Assembly: GCF_038957035.1 (NCBI RefSeq) | Contig: NZ_CP152412.1 | Location: 5,390,501 to 5,454,500 of the forward strand | Direction: 5' to 3' | From: Bradyrhizobium sp. B097 | GTDB taxonomy: Bacteria; Pseudomonadota; Alphaproteobacteria; Rhizobiales; Xanthobacteraceae | DNA: 64,000 nucleotides | In this document: positions 46,257 through 54,563 of the stretch, piece after piece | How the letters are laid out: each line of letters begins with the position of its first letter | How positions within the stretch are numbered: position 1 is the stretch's first letter | Program-made: the position numbers and the translations under genes | Notes under the pieces: model-generated | The model's input: only the letters and a program-made list of their open reading frames with translations | The model's database searches: none | Told to the model about the DNA's origin: nothing

Positions 46257-47861
46257 ATGAGTAATCCCGCAGAAAAGCCTGAAGTTGTGCAACTTCCGGC
46301 AGGACCTCAGGTGACGGTGCCGGTCAACAGCCGGCGCGTCGCAGCACAGCGGGTGCGCGAGGCGCGGGATCGGTTAACGTCAACCAGTGGAACCCGCCCG
46401 GCGTTCGACGCCGAACTGCTCCGGCAATACGCCCAGACCCGGATCTCGGCGTCCTACGTCGTGATGCTCCTCGTGGTGGCGACCGGCGTCCTGTTTGGCC
46501 TCTGGATGAAGCCGATCGTGGCCGGCGCCTGGACGGTCGGCATCCTCGCTGTCCATCTCGCGATCATCCGCAGTTGCGCCCGCTTCCTCGCCGAGCCGAC
46601 CTCCGTCGCGGTGACCCGCAAATGGCGGACCCGCTTCGTGCTGCTCGACCTGCTGTACGGCCTGTGCTGGACCGCGATCCTGATCCACCCCGCCGGGCGC
46701 GATCTCTCCTCCAACACGCTGATGATGTTCCTGATGCTGCTGGTGATCGCGGTCTCCAGCATGCTGGCGGCGAGCCTGCCGATCGCAGCACTCGCGGCGA
46801 CCGTTCCGGTGACGGTCGGGATCGCGCTCGACCTCGTGCTCAACGGCGCGTTCGACAATTACGTGCTGGCGCTGCTCGCGCTTGCCGCCGAGGGCTATTT
46901 CGCGCTGCTCGCCCACCGCCTGCATTCGACCACGCTGGCGACGCTGGAAGCCCGCGCCGAAAAGGACGCGCTGATCGGCGAACTGGAACAGGCCAAGGCG
47001 ATCTCCGACGAGGCGCGGCACCGCGCCGAATCCGCCAATGTCGCCAAGTCGCGCTTCCTGGCCCAGATGAGCCACGAGCTGCGCACCCCGCTCAACGCCA
47101 TCCTCGGCTTCTCCGAGGTGATGAAGAGCGAGATCTTTGGTGCGCACGCGGTGCCGGTCTACAAGGAATATTCCGCCGACATCCATAACTCCGGCGTGCA
47201 CCTGCTCAATCTCATCAACGAGATCCTCGATCTGTCGCGCATCGAGGCCGGCCGTTACGAGCTGAACGAAGAGGCCGTGGCGCTGGTGCATGTCGTCGCC
47301 GACTGCCACCATCTGCTGAAGCTGCGCGCCTCCAGCCGCGGTATCACCATCCACGAGGTGTTCGAGCATGGCATGCCCCGGATCTGGGGCGACGAGCGCG
47401 CCATCCGCCAGGTCGTGCTCAACCTGCTCTCCAACTCGATCAAGTTCACCCCGCAGGGCGGCGAGATCTGGCTGAAGGTCGGCTGGACCGCGTCGGGCGG
47501 GCAATATCTGAGCGTGAAGGACACCGGAAGCGGCATCGCCGAGGACGAGATCCCGGTCGTGCTGGCCTCGTTCGGCCAGGGATCCAACTCGATCAAGTCG
47601 GCGGAACAGGGTGCGGGCCTTGGACTGCCGATCGCCAAGAGCCTGATCGACATGCATGGCGGCACCTTCACGCTGAAATCGAAGCTGCGCATCGGCACCG
47701 AGGTGATCGTGACCTTGCCGCCGGAGCGGGTGATGAGCGCGCTGGCGCCGATGACGGAAGAAGCGCCGCCGATGCAGCCGGAGCCCGCCGAGCCCTCGAT
47801 GGGCGCCGACCGGAAACGTGTGCGCCGCAAGTCCATCATGAGTGCCGGCACCGGATTGTAG
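46257..47861 (+). CDS. Membrane histidine kinase, DivJ/PleC/PdhS-like
   Basis: A kinase of about 534 residues with roughly six membrane helices (about residues 55-220), a coiled segment and then a HisKA domain with H box FLAQMSHELRTPLNAILGF (His about 273) and ATPase boxes NLLSNSIKFTPQGG, DTGSGIAEDE and GAGLGLPIAKSL. The block between H box and N box (EYSADIHNSGVHLLNLINEI) is shared with the DivJ/PleC/PdhS kinases that phosphorylate or dephosphorylate the single-domain regulator DivK. No dedicated regulator gene is adjacent, which fits that group. GTG/TTG starts at 46248-46254 are alternatives. Confidence 0.82.
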   Translation: MSNPAEKPEVVQLPAGPQVTVPVNSRRVAAQRVREARDRLTSTSGTRPAFDAELLRQYAQTRISASYVVMLLVVATGVLFGLWMKPIVAGAWTVGILAVHLAIIRSCARFLAEPTSVAVTRKWRTRFVLLDLLYGLCWTAILIHPAGRDLSSNTLMMFLMLLVIAVSSMLAASLPIAALAATVPVTVGIALDLVLNGAFDNYVLALLALAAEGYFALLAHRLHSTTLATLEARAEKDALIGELEQAKAISDEARHRAESANVAKSRFLAQMSHELRTPLNAILGFSEVMKSEIFGAHAVPVYKEYSADIHNSGVHLLNLINEILDLSRIEAGRYELNEEAVALVHVVADCHHLLKLRASSRGITIHEVFEHGMPRIWGDERAIRQVVLNLLSNSIKFTPQGGEIWLKVGWTASGGQYLSVKDTGSGIAEDEIPVVLASFGQGSNSIKSAEQGAGLGLPIAKSLIDMHGGTFTLKSKLRIGTEVIVTLPPERVMSALAPMTEEAPPMQPEPAEPSMGADRKRVRRKSIMSAGTGL

Positions 47862-48009
47862 AGCATGTCGCGGGTGACGCGGTTTTCGCTGCCAATGAAT
47901 CCGAGGCGTTCGCGCCGGGACCATGCTCGCGACAAAAAGCCCGGGCGTGATGGCGCATCCCGATTCGACCGACTTGCACCGGCGGCCGAAACGGTTCAAC
48001 AGTCGAACA

Positions 48010-48213
48010 ATGAGCTCAGAAACGCCGTGTATCGCAGTCTGCATGATCGACCCCAGGACGAAGCTCTGCTTCGGCTGTGGTCGCACGCTTCCGGAGATCG
48101 CACGCTGGCACAAGATGGACCGCGCGGAGCGGCTGTCGGCCATGGCGAATTTGCCGGCGCGGATGGCCGAGGCCGGGCTCGAACGCATGGAGCCGCGTCC
48201 CAAGCGCGCGTGA
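48010..48213 (+). CDS. DUF1289-domain small protein
   Basis: A 67-residue protein holding the DUF1289 signature PCIAVCMIDPRTKLCFGCGRTLPEIARW, with four cysteines placed to bind zinc or an iron-sulfur cluster. The family is widespread in proteobacteria and of unknown function. The ATG at 48010 starts just before the signature. It is followed 25 bases later by the retropepsin-like gene on the same strand. Confidence 0.87.
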   Translation: MSSETPCIAVCMIDPRTKLCFGCGRTLPEIARWHKMDRAERLSAMANLPARMAEAGLERMEPRPKRA

Positions 48214-48238
48214 CCACCGGAGCGACCGGAGCCGTACC

Positions 48239-48823
48239 GTGACCCGCATCCTCCTTGTCATCGTGCTCTTGATGGCAACCGCGGGCGCCGTTGTCACGTA
48301 CGGCGATCCCGACCAGATCGCGCGCGCCAGACAGAATCTGACCCAGATCTTCGGCCGCAGCATCGCCGCGCCGGCATCCGCCCCTGCCCCCGCGGTGCAG
48401 ATTGCGCGCGGTCAGGGCGGCGAGTTCGCGTTCCGCGCCAAGATCAACGGCATCAGCGCACCGATGGTGATCGACACCGGCGCGACCTCGGTCGTGCTGA
48501 CCTGGGAAACCGCCAAGGCGATCGGGCTGCCGACCGACATGCTCGAATACAATGTCGACCTGGAGACCGCCGGCGGTCACACCAAGGCGGCGCGGCTGAC
48601 GCTCGATCGTCTCGCGGTCGGCAAGCTGGTCGAGAAATCGGTGCCGGCGCTGGTGGTGCAACGCGGGCAGATGAAGACCAACCTGCTCGGCATGAGCTTC
48701 CTCGACCGGCTCGAAAGCTGGAGTGTCCGCTCCGACACGCTGAGCCTCACCGGATACCCCGACGTCACCGGCAGCATCAGCACCTCGGCCCGTCACCGCC
48801 GCCCGCGCACAGTTGTCGACTAG
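48239..48823 (+). CDS. Retropepsin-like aspartic protease, membrane-anchored (TIGR02281 type)
   Basis: A 194-residue protein: an N-terminal membrane anchor (about 4-20), a Pro/Ala linker, then a retropepsin fold with the catalytic VIDTGATSVVL (D79) and the later LLGMSFLDRLESW that closes the half-pepsin. These single-domain proteases act as dimers in the periplasm. GTG start at 48239 with GGAG about nine bases upstream. The natural substrate is unknown. It lies downstream of the DUF1289 gene on the same strand. Confidence 0.85.
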   Translation: MTRILLVIVLLMATAGAVVTYGDPDQIARARQNLTQIFGRSIAAPASAPAPAVQIARGQGGEFAFRAKINGISAPMVIDTGATSVVLTWETAKAIGLPTDMLEYNVDLETAGGHTKAARLTLDRLAVGKLVEKSVPALVVQRGQMKTNLLGMSFLDRLESWSVRSDTLSLTGYPDVTGSISTSARHRRPRTVVD

Positions 48824-48825
48824 CC

Positions 48826-49116
48826 CTAGCGGTCGTCGTCGTGGATCGACGACGGATGCCGGCACAGCGGCGTGACCTGGATCTCCATGAACGGAAACAG
48901 CGGCAGGCTGGACAGGATGTCGTGCAGTTGCTGCGCGCCGGATACGTCGAAGATGCTGACATTGGCGTAGCGTCCGGCCACCCGCCACAGATGGCGCCAG
49001 GCGCCGGTGCGTTGCAGCTCCATGGCGCGGGCACGCTCGGCCTGCTTCAGCGCATCGACCTTCTCGGCCGGGAGATCGTGCGGGATCCGCACGTCCATTT
49101 CGACGTGAAACAGCAT
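48826..49116 (-). CDS. catC: Muconolactone delta-isomerase
   Basis: Isomerises muconolactone to beta-ketoadipate enol-lactone in the catechol branch. The 96-residue length is normal for CatC, and the sequence has the family's opening MLFHVEMDVRIP and the catalytic-region WRVAGRYANVSIFDV, then LHDILSSLPLFPFM. It lies downstream of the HpaB-type oxygenase on the minus strand, apart from the dioxygenase and cycloisomerase genes on the plus strand. Confidence 0.93.
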   Translation of the reverse strand: MLFHVEMDVRIPHDLPAEKVDALKQAERARAMELQRTGAWRHLWRVAGRYANVSIFDVSGAQQLHDILSSLPLFPFMEIQVTPLCRHPSSIHDDDR

Positions 49117-49225
49117 GATGGTGAACTCTCTCTGCGAGGATGAAGCAGCAGCGTGAAAACGGAATGGAGCCGCCGTGCGTTGCGGCGGCTCCATTGATCT
49201 CTCTACCAGATCGTCAGCCCTGTCG

Positions 49226-50803
49226 TCAGCCTTGCACCAGACCGCGGCTGACCAGGTTGATGTCATCCGGATTGATCAGATCCTTCGCCGTCCAACCGGA
49301 GACGTCGTAATCGCTCATGCAGTTGCGCACGAAATCCTGCATGGCGCCGAGGTCGCCGGTCGCGCTCGCGGCCATCAGCGTCTCGACGCGAAGGTTCTCG
49401 TAATTGCCCGCGTAGTTGCGCTCGTAGAGCTCGTGCCGTCCGCCGAACTCGGAGCCGACCGCGTCCCAGAGCAGCTTGAGCAGCTTGATCCGGTCGATCG
49501 CGGCATAGCCGTTGGAGCCGCGCACGAAGCGGTCGAGATAGGGCCTGATTGCCTCGCTCTCGAGGTCGGCCGAGCTCGACGGCAGGTAGATCAGGCCGCT
49601 CGCAACATGGCGTTCGATCAGCTCCTTGATCCGCGGATAGGCCATCGGTGCGAACACGCGATAGGCCAGCCCGTAATTCAGGTTGGGCAGATTGTAGCCC
49701 TCGGTCCCCTGCCAGGCGATCGGCGATTTCACCATCGCATCCGAAATGCCGTGGAACAGATTGCGCCACGCGATCACCTCGCCCACCGCCGTCTGCACGC
49801 CGCGGAAATCCTTGGATCCGGTCGCCTCCACCGCCATCGAGAACAGGCCGGCAATGAAGTCGAGCTTGACGGCAAGCCGCGTCACGCCATGCAGCGTGAA
49901 GCGCGGGATGAAGCCCGACGCCGGGAAGAACTGGTTGATCTTGTCGACGTCGCCATAGATGAAGACGTTCTCCCAGGGCACCAGCACCTTGTCGAACACG
50001 AGGATCGAGTCGTTCTCGTCGAAGCGGCTGGACAGCGGATAGTCGAACGGCGAGCCGGTCGCAGCCGCCGTGAACTCGTAGGACGAGCGGGCGATCAGCT
50101 TGACGCCCTTGGCGTCCATCGGCGCCGTGAAGATCAGCGCGAACGACTTGTCCTTGATCGGGATGCCGTAGTGGGCGATGAAATTGTAGTGAGTCAGCGC
50201 CGAACCGGTCGCAACCACTTTCGCGCCCGAGACGATCAGGCCGGCGTCGGTCTCCTTCTCGACATGCATGAAGACGTCACGCACGTCCTCGATCGCGCGG
50301 TCGCGATCGATCGGCGGATTGACGATGGCGTGATTCCAGAAATCGAGCCGCTCCTGGGTCCGGGCATACCACCTCTTCGCATTGCCTGCGTACTCGCCAT
50401 AGAAGCCCGAATTCGCGCCCAAGGTCCCAAGGAACGCCGCCTTGTAGTCCGGCGAGCGGCCCATCCAGCCGTACGCAACCTTCTGCAATTCGGCGATCGC
50501 ATCGCGGCCCTTGATCAGATCGTCGGCCGTGCGCGAGCCCAGGAAGAACGGATGGGTCAGCTGTCCGGAGCCGGTGTCGGTCAGGACGCCGATCTGACCC
50601 TTCTTTTCGTGGAAGCGGTCGTACCAGCGCGCCACCATCCGCGCCGAATTGCGGAAGGCCGGATGCTGGGTAACGTTCTTGACACGCTCGCCGTAGATGT
50701 AGATCTCCCGGCCGTCCTGGATGCTGTCCAGGAATTCCGCACCGGTATAGACGCTGGTGGTTGACGCAGGCACATCGGCCCGCAGGGCAGCTGCTGTAGT
50801 CAT
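49226..50803 (-). CDS. Flavin-dependent aromatic hydroxylase, HpaB/phenol-hydroxylase type
   Basis: The oxygenase of a two-component FADH2-dependent monooxygenase, 525 residues as in the HpaB family. Family features include [13 protein letters not shown], the flavin-site [21 protein letters not shown] and [18 protein letters not shown]. It should hydroxylate a phenol to a catechol, with reduced FAD from the reductase at 51664. Relatives act on 4-hydroxyphenylacetate, phenol, resorcinol or chlorophenols; the cat genes around it favour phenol or a substituted phenol, but this is inferred. It starts at 50803, divergent from the FAD-synthetase gene. Confidence 0.88.
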   Translation of the reverse strand: MTTAAALRADVPASTTSVYTGAEFLDSIQDGREIYIYGERVKNVTQHPAFRNSARMVARWYDRFHEKKGQIGVLTDTGSGQLTHPFFLGSRTADDLIKGRDAIAELQKVAYGWMGRSPDYKAAFLGTLGANSGFYGEYAGNAKRWYARTQERLDFWNHAIVNPPIDRDRAIEDVRDVFMHVEKETDAGLIVSGAKVVATGSALTHYNFIAHYGIPIKDKSFALIFTAPMDAKGVKLIARSSYEFTAAATGSPFDYPLSSRFDENDSILVFDKVLVPWENVFIYGDVDKINQFFPASGFIPRFTLHGVTRLAVKLDFIAGLFSMAVEATGSKDFRGVQTAVGEVIAWRNLFHGISDAMVKSPIAWQGTEGYNLPNLNYGLAYRVFAPMAYPRIKELIERHVASGLIYLPSSSADLESEAIRPYLDRFVRGSNGYAAIDRIKLLKLLWDAVGSEFGGRHELYERNYAGNYENLRVETLMAASATGDLGAMQDFVRNCMSDYDVSGWTAKDLINPDDINLVSRGLVQG

Positions 50804-51055
50804 GGGTTTCTCCTCCGCTTGTGTCGTTGGACCGGCGGGCGTTGCCACACCGGCCCGGACCATCCCGTCACGCTCTTGGTCGGCGTGACATCGGAGGAAA
50901 AGCTACGCGCCCAGCCTGCGCGGGCGAAAGGTATCACACCATACCGCGCGCACCGCCGCCGCTCGGGCTATGACTCAGGTGGCACGGACCAGACGGCAAT
51001 GATCGTCCGGCCGATGCGGCGCCGCAGCTGACGCTGCACGGCAAGGGAGCGAACC
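50804..51055. promoter_or_regulatory. Divergent promoter of the aromatic-degradation locus
   Basis: This 252-base region separates the oxygenase and FAD-synthetase starts. It holds two perfect dyads: GTCACGC-N9-GCGTGAC (50867-50889) and GGTAT-N6-ATACC (50930-50945). Both could be operators for the LysR regulator at 54564; the second resembles the T-N11-A-type half-sites of that family. Confidence 0.5.
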
Positions 51056-51667
51056 ATGGGCAAGGGTTTTGACAGCGCTGCTGTCGCTTTCCATCGCGAT
51101 GGAGAATTGGCCCTCGACGCCAGCGTCGTGACCATCGGCGCGTTCGACGGCGTCCACCGCGGCCATCAGGAACTGCTCCGGCAGACCATTGCGGCAGCGC
51201 GACGCCGCGGCATTCCGGCCGTGGTCTACACCTTCGATCCGCCGCCGAAGGTATATTTCGGCCAGGCCGAGGCGCTGATCTCGCTGCACGAAAAGCTCGA
51301 GCGCATCGCAACATTCACACCGGACCATGTCATCGTCGCCGATTTCAACCAGATCTATGTCCGGCGCACCGCGGCTGACTTTCTCGCCGAGTTGCAGCTT
51401 CTGCAACCGCGTGAGGTGATCGTCGGCGAGGATTTCCGCTTCGGGTCCTGCAAGGGCGGCACCGCGCAGCTGCTGCGTCAGCACTTCAACACGCGCATCC
51501 TGCCGCCGGTGCGCTGCGGCAAGGGCGAGATCGTCTCCAGCAGCCGGATCCGCACGCTGCGGCGATCCGGCCTTGCGGCCGCCGCGTCGGCGCTTGAAAA
51601 TTGGCGAGACATCGTGACCGCGTCGCCAGCCAACCGATCCGCCCAACTCGAGGTCATCAACCCATGA
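51056..51667 (+). CDS. Stand-alone FAD-synthetase (FMN adenylyltransferase) domain
   Basis: A 203-residue protein with only the N-terminal half of bifunctional RibF. Visible motifs are GAFDGVHRGH (28-37, the nucleotidyltransferase HxGH-type motif), YTFDPPPKVYF, VGEDFRFGSCKGG and the late ISSSRIR. The riboflavin-kinase half is missing, so it would convert FMN to FAD but not make FMN. It overlaps the flavin reductase start by four bases and is divergent from the FADH2-consuming oxygenase, so it likely supplies FAD to this pathway. Confidence 0.8.
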   Translation: MGKGFDSAAVAFHRDGELALDASVVTIGAFDGVHRGHQELLRQTIAAARRRGIPAVVYTFDPPPKVYFGQAEALISLHEKLERIATFTPDHVIVADFNQIYVRRTAADFLAELQLLQPREVIVGEDFRFGSCKGGTAQLLRQHFNTRILPPVRCGKGEIVSSSRIRTLRRSGLAAAASALENWRDIVTASPANRSAQLEVINP

Positions 51668-52188
51668 CCGCCATCGATCCGCGCGAGCTGCGCAATGCCT
51701 GTGGCCAATTCGGCACCGGCGTCACCATCATCACCACGCATTGCGAGGGACGCGACCATGGCATGACGGCCAACGCCTTCATGTCGGTTTCGCTCGATCC
51801 GCCACTGGTCGCGATCTCGATCGCGAAAAGCGCGAAGATGCTCTGCAACATCCAGAACACCGGCCGCTTTGCGGTCAGCATTCTGGCTGAGGGAATGGAG
51901 GATCTTGCCTGGCATTTCGCGGGCAAGCCCAGGCTCGACCTCTGCGACGTCTTCGAACGCCGCAACGAGCTGCCCGTCATCGCCAACGCTGCAGCTTACT
52001 TCGTGACCGATCTTGCGGATGAGATCGTCGCGGGCGACCACACCATCTTTCTGGGGCACGTCCGCGAGATGTCGCTGGAGCCTGGCAAAAAGCCGCTGCT
52101 GTTCTGCCGCGGCCGCTTCGGCGGCCTTGCCGATCCGCACCCGGCGCCCGCGATGCTGGAGAATGCGGCTTACGAATTTGTCTGGTGA
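51664..52188 (+). CDS. Flavin reductase component, HpaC/PheA2-like
   Basis: A 174-residue NAD(P)H:flavin oxidoreductase: the FGTGVTIITT start, GMTANAFMSVSLDPPLVAISI flavin-binding segment and GDHTIFLGHV are the family's hallmarks. It should provide free FADH2 to the oxygenase encoded divergently at 49226-50803. Its ATG overlaps the FAD-synthetase stop by four bases, so FAD synthesis and FAD reduction are coupled in translation. Confidence 0.88.
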   Translation: MTAIDPRELRNACGQFGTGVTIITTHCEGRDHGMTANAFMSVSLDPPLVAISIAKSAKMLCNIQNTGRFAVSILAEGMEDLAWHFAGKPRLDLCDVFERRNELPVIANAAAYFVTDLADEIVAGDHTIFLGHVREMSLEPGKKPLLFCRGRFGGLADPHPAPAMLENAAYEFVW

Positions 52189-52260
52189 GACCGCCAGGAG
52201 ATATTCCCGAAAACGGGGATGCAAGTTTGATCCAAACTGCAAGAAAAGGAGGAAACGACC

Positions 52261-53130
52261 ATGCTGAACGTCAACAAGGACACCATCACCGACCACGTGA
52301 TCGCCGCGCTCTCGAACGACATTCCTGATCGCAACCGTCAGATCATGACGAGCCTGATCCGCCACATGCACGCGTTCTGCAAGGAGGTCGACCTGACCTT
52401 CGCCGAGTGGTTCGCCGCCTGCGAATTCCTGCGCCGCGCCGGCGACATCTCGGACGAGAAGCGCAACGAGTTCATCCTGATCGCCGACATTCTCGGCGTC
52501 GAGGTGCTGGTCGACATGCTCGACCACCGGGTCACCGATGGTGAGAGCGAGTCCACCGTGCTCGGGCCGTTCTATCGGGAGAACCCGCCGGTGCTGCCCA
52601 AGGGCGCCTCCATCATCAAGAAGACGTTCGACAACGCGCAGACCGTCAAGGTCAGCGGGCGCATCAGCGATACCGCGGGCCGGCCGATCGAGGGCGTCAC
52701 CATCGACGTCTGGGAAGACGCGCCGAACGGGCTCTATGACCTGCAAGACCCCGAGCAGCCAGCCTATAATCTGCGCGGGCGGTTCACCACCGACGCCAAC
52801 GGCGAATACGCCTTCGTGGCGCTCCGTCCCGAGCCCTACCCGATCCCCTATGACGGCGCCGGCGGCGAGCTCTTGAAATACATGGGCCACCATCCCTGGC
52901 GCCCGGGCCACATTCACTTCATGCTGTCGAAGGACGGCTATCAATCGCTGATCTCGCAGATCTACGATTCCGAGACCAAGTATCTCGACAATGACTCGGT
53001 GTTCGCCGTGAAGCAGAGCCTGATCGGCAAGTTCGCCAAGGCGCCGGCCGGCGCCGACACCGATCTCGTTCTCGATTTCGACTTCAAGCTCAAGAAGGCG
53101 GCGGTCGAGCGCCTCGTCGCGGCCGAATGA
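52261..53130 (+). CDS. Intradiol ring-cleavage dioxygenase (catechol 1,2-dioxygenase type)
   Basis: A 289-residue non-haem iron(III) dioxygenase. The four iron ligands fit the family spacing: Y159 (NGLYDLQ), Y193 (EPYPIPY), H217 and H219 (RPGHIHF). An N-terminal dimerisation/linker domain (1-90) precedes the catalytic beta-sandwich. The HHPWRPGHIHFML segment resembles hydroxyquinol 1,2-dioxygenases, whereas the adjacent catB/catC genes imply a catechol substrate; the assignment as CatA is contextual. AAGGAGG lies eight bases before the ATG. Confidence 0.88.
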   Translation: MLNVNKDTITDHVIAALSNDIPDRNRQIMTSLIRHMHAFCKEVDLTFAEWFAACEFLRRAGDISDEKRNEFILIADILGVEVLVDMLDHRVTDGESESTVLGPFYRENPPVLPKGASIIKKTFDNAQTVKVSGRISDTAGRPIEGVTIDVWEDAPNGLYDLQDPEQPAYNLRGRFTTDANGEYAFVALRPEPYPIPYDGAGGELLKYMGHHPWRPGHIHFMLSKDGYQSLISQIYDSETKYLDNDSVFAVKQSLIGKFAKAPAGADTDLVLDFDFKLKKAAVERLVAAE

Positions 53131-53141
53131 TCCACACCACG

Positions 53142-53170
53142 CCCTGCCAGGCCGGGAAGGCCTGGCAGGG
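53142..53170 (+). terminator. Perfect 12-bp hairpin between dioxygenase and cycloisomerase genes
   Basis: CCCTGCCAGGCC (53142-53153) pairs perfectly with GGCCTGGCAGGG (53159-53170) around a five-base loop. Only a weak T-rich stretch follows, so partial termination or transcript-end protection of the upstream genes is more likely than full termination. Confidence 0.6.
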
Positions 53171-53198
53171 TTCACTTTGAACTGACCTGCGAGGACCT

Positions 53199-54377
53199 AT
53201 GAGTCGTGCCGTGATCGAAATCGCCGAGCCCGTGGAGCAAGTGCGGAACTTCGCAAGGGACACTGCGATCCGCAGTATCCGCGCCACCATCGTCGAAGCG
53301 CCGACCCGCCGGCGGCACAAGCTTTCGAACACGGAGGTCACGCATCAGGGCTACGTTCTGGTGCGCGCGCTGCTCGACAACGGCGTGACGGGCATCGGCG
53401 AAGCCTCGACGCTCGGCGGACCGCGCTGGGCCGAGGAGAGCGTGGAATCGATCAAGGCCGCGGTCACGAATTACCTGGCGCCGGCGCTGCTCGGGCAGCC
53501 TGCCCTCGCCTTCGAAGCCAATGCCTTGCGCATGAGCAAGGCCGCGACCCGCAATTTCGCCGCCAAGGGCGCCATCGAATCCGCCCTGCTCGACGCCGCC
53601 GGCAAGACGCTCGGCCTCCCCGCCAGCGCGCTGCTCGGTGGTGCAGTTCGCCAGCGCATGGAAGTGATCTGGGCGCTGGCCTCGGGCGACAGCGGCCAGG
53701 AACTGGAGGAAGCAAAGGAGAAGCTGCGCCGCCGCGAACATCGTCAGTTCAAGATCAAGTTCGGCTTCAACCGCCCACCGGCCGATCTGAAGCGGTTGCA
53801 GACGCTGCGCGCCGGCCTCGGCGACGAGGTGCGCCTGATCGTCGATGTCAACCAGGGCTGGACCGAAGCCGAATGCATCCGCTTCATGCCTGCGCTGGAG
53901 GAACTGGACGTCGCGCTGGTCGAACAGCCGGTGTCGGCACTGCAGCTGGAAGCCATGGCGCGTGTCGCGGCGCGCACTTCCATTCCGTTGCTTGTCGACG
54001 AAGCGGCCTTCACCAAGGAGGAAATCGCCCGCGTCGCCACGATGGGTTGCGGCAGCGTCTATTCGCTGAAGCTCGTGAAGAGCGGCGGCCTGTTCGAGAT
54101 GAAGCGTGCCGCCGCGGTCGCCGGCGCCCACGGCCTCGAGCTCTACGGCGGCTGCCTGCTCGAGAGCAGCATCGGCGCGGCCGCGCATCTCGCCGCATTC
54201 GCCACCCTGCCCAGGCTCGAATGGGGAAGCGAGCATTTCGGCCCGCGGATCCTCGTGGAAGACCTCGTCGTCAACCCGATCAGATTCGACGCGTTCGAGA
54301 TCTGCGTGCCCGATGGCCCGGGCCTCGGCGTCGAGGTCGACGAGGACAAGATCCGCGCCTTCGCCCGGAAGGACTAG
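53199..54377 (+). CDS. catB: Muconate cycloisomerase
   Basis: Cyclises cis,cis-muconate to muconolactone. A 392-residue member of the enolase superfamily with the muconate-cycloisomerase layout: the catalytic K-x-K (K185 and K187 in FKIKFGF), metal ligands D216 (VDVNQGW), E242 (VEQP) and D267 (VDEAAF), and K291 (KLVKSGG) on the opposite face. Dipeptide epimerases share these residues, but the neighbouring catC and intradiol dioxygenase decide for CatB. It lies after the hairpin behind the dioxygenase gene. Confidence 0.9.
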   Translation: MSRAVIEIAEPVEQVRNFARDTAIRSIRATIVEAPTRRRHKLSNTEVTHQGYVLVRALLDNGVTGIGEASTLGGPRWAEESVESIKAAVTNYLAPALLGQPALAFEANALRMSKAATRNFAAKGAIESALLDAAGKTLGLPASALLGGAVRQRMEVIWALASGDSGQELEEAKEKLRRREHRQFKIKFGFNRPPADLKRLQTLRAGLGDEVRLIVDVNQGWTEAECIRFMPALEELDVALVEQPVSALQLEAMARVAARTSIPLLVDEAAFTKEEIARVATMGCGSVYSLKLVKSGGLFEMKRAAAVAGAHGLELYGGCLLESSIGAAAHLAAFATLPRLEWGSEHFGPRILVEDLVVNPIRFDAFEICVPDGPGLGVEVDEDKIRAFARKD

Positions 54378-54563
54378 CCAGATGACGTCGTCCGCGCGGA
54401 CAATTGACAATCCAGGGATGCCCGCACAGTCTTCCCGCCGGAACCACCGTCTCGATCATGCGCCGATGACCACGCGATATCAAACCCGGCAGGCCTTTCC
54501 CGCAGCTTCCGCGGAAGCGCGCGGACAAACGCTCGGCTGACCGTGACCGATCGCGACGACGTC

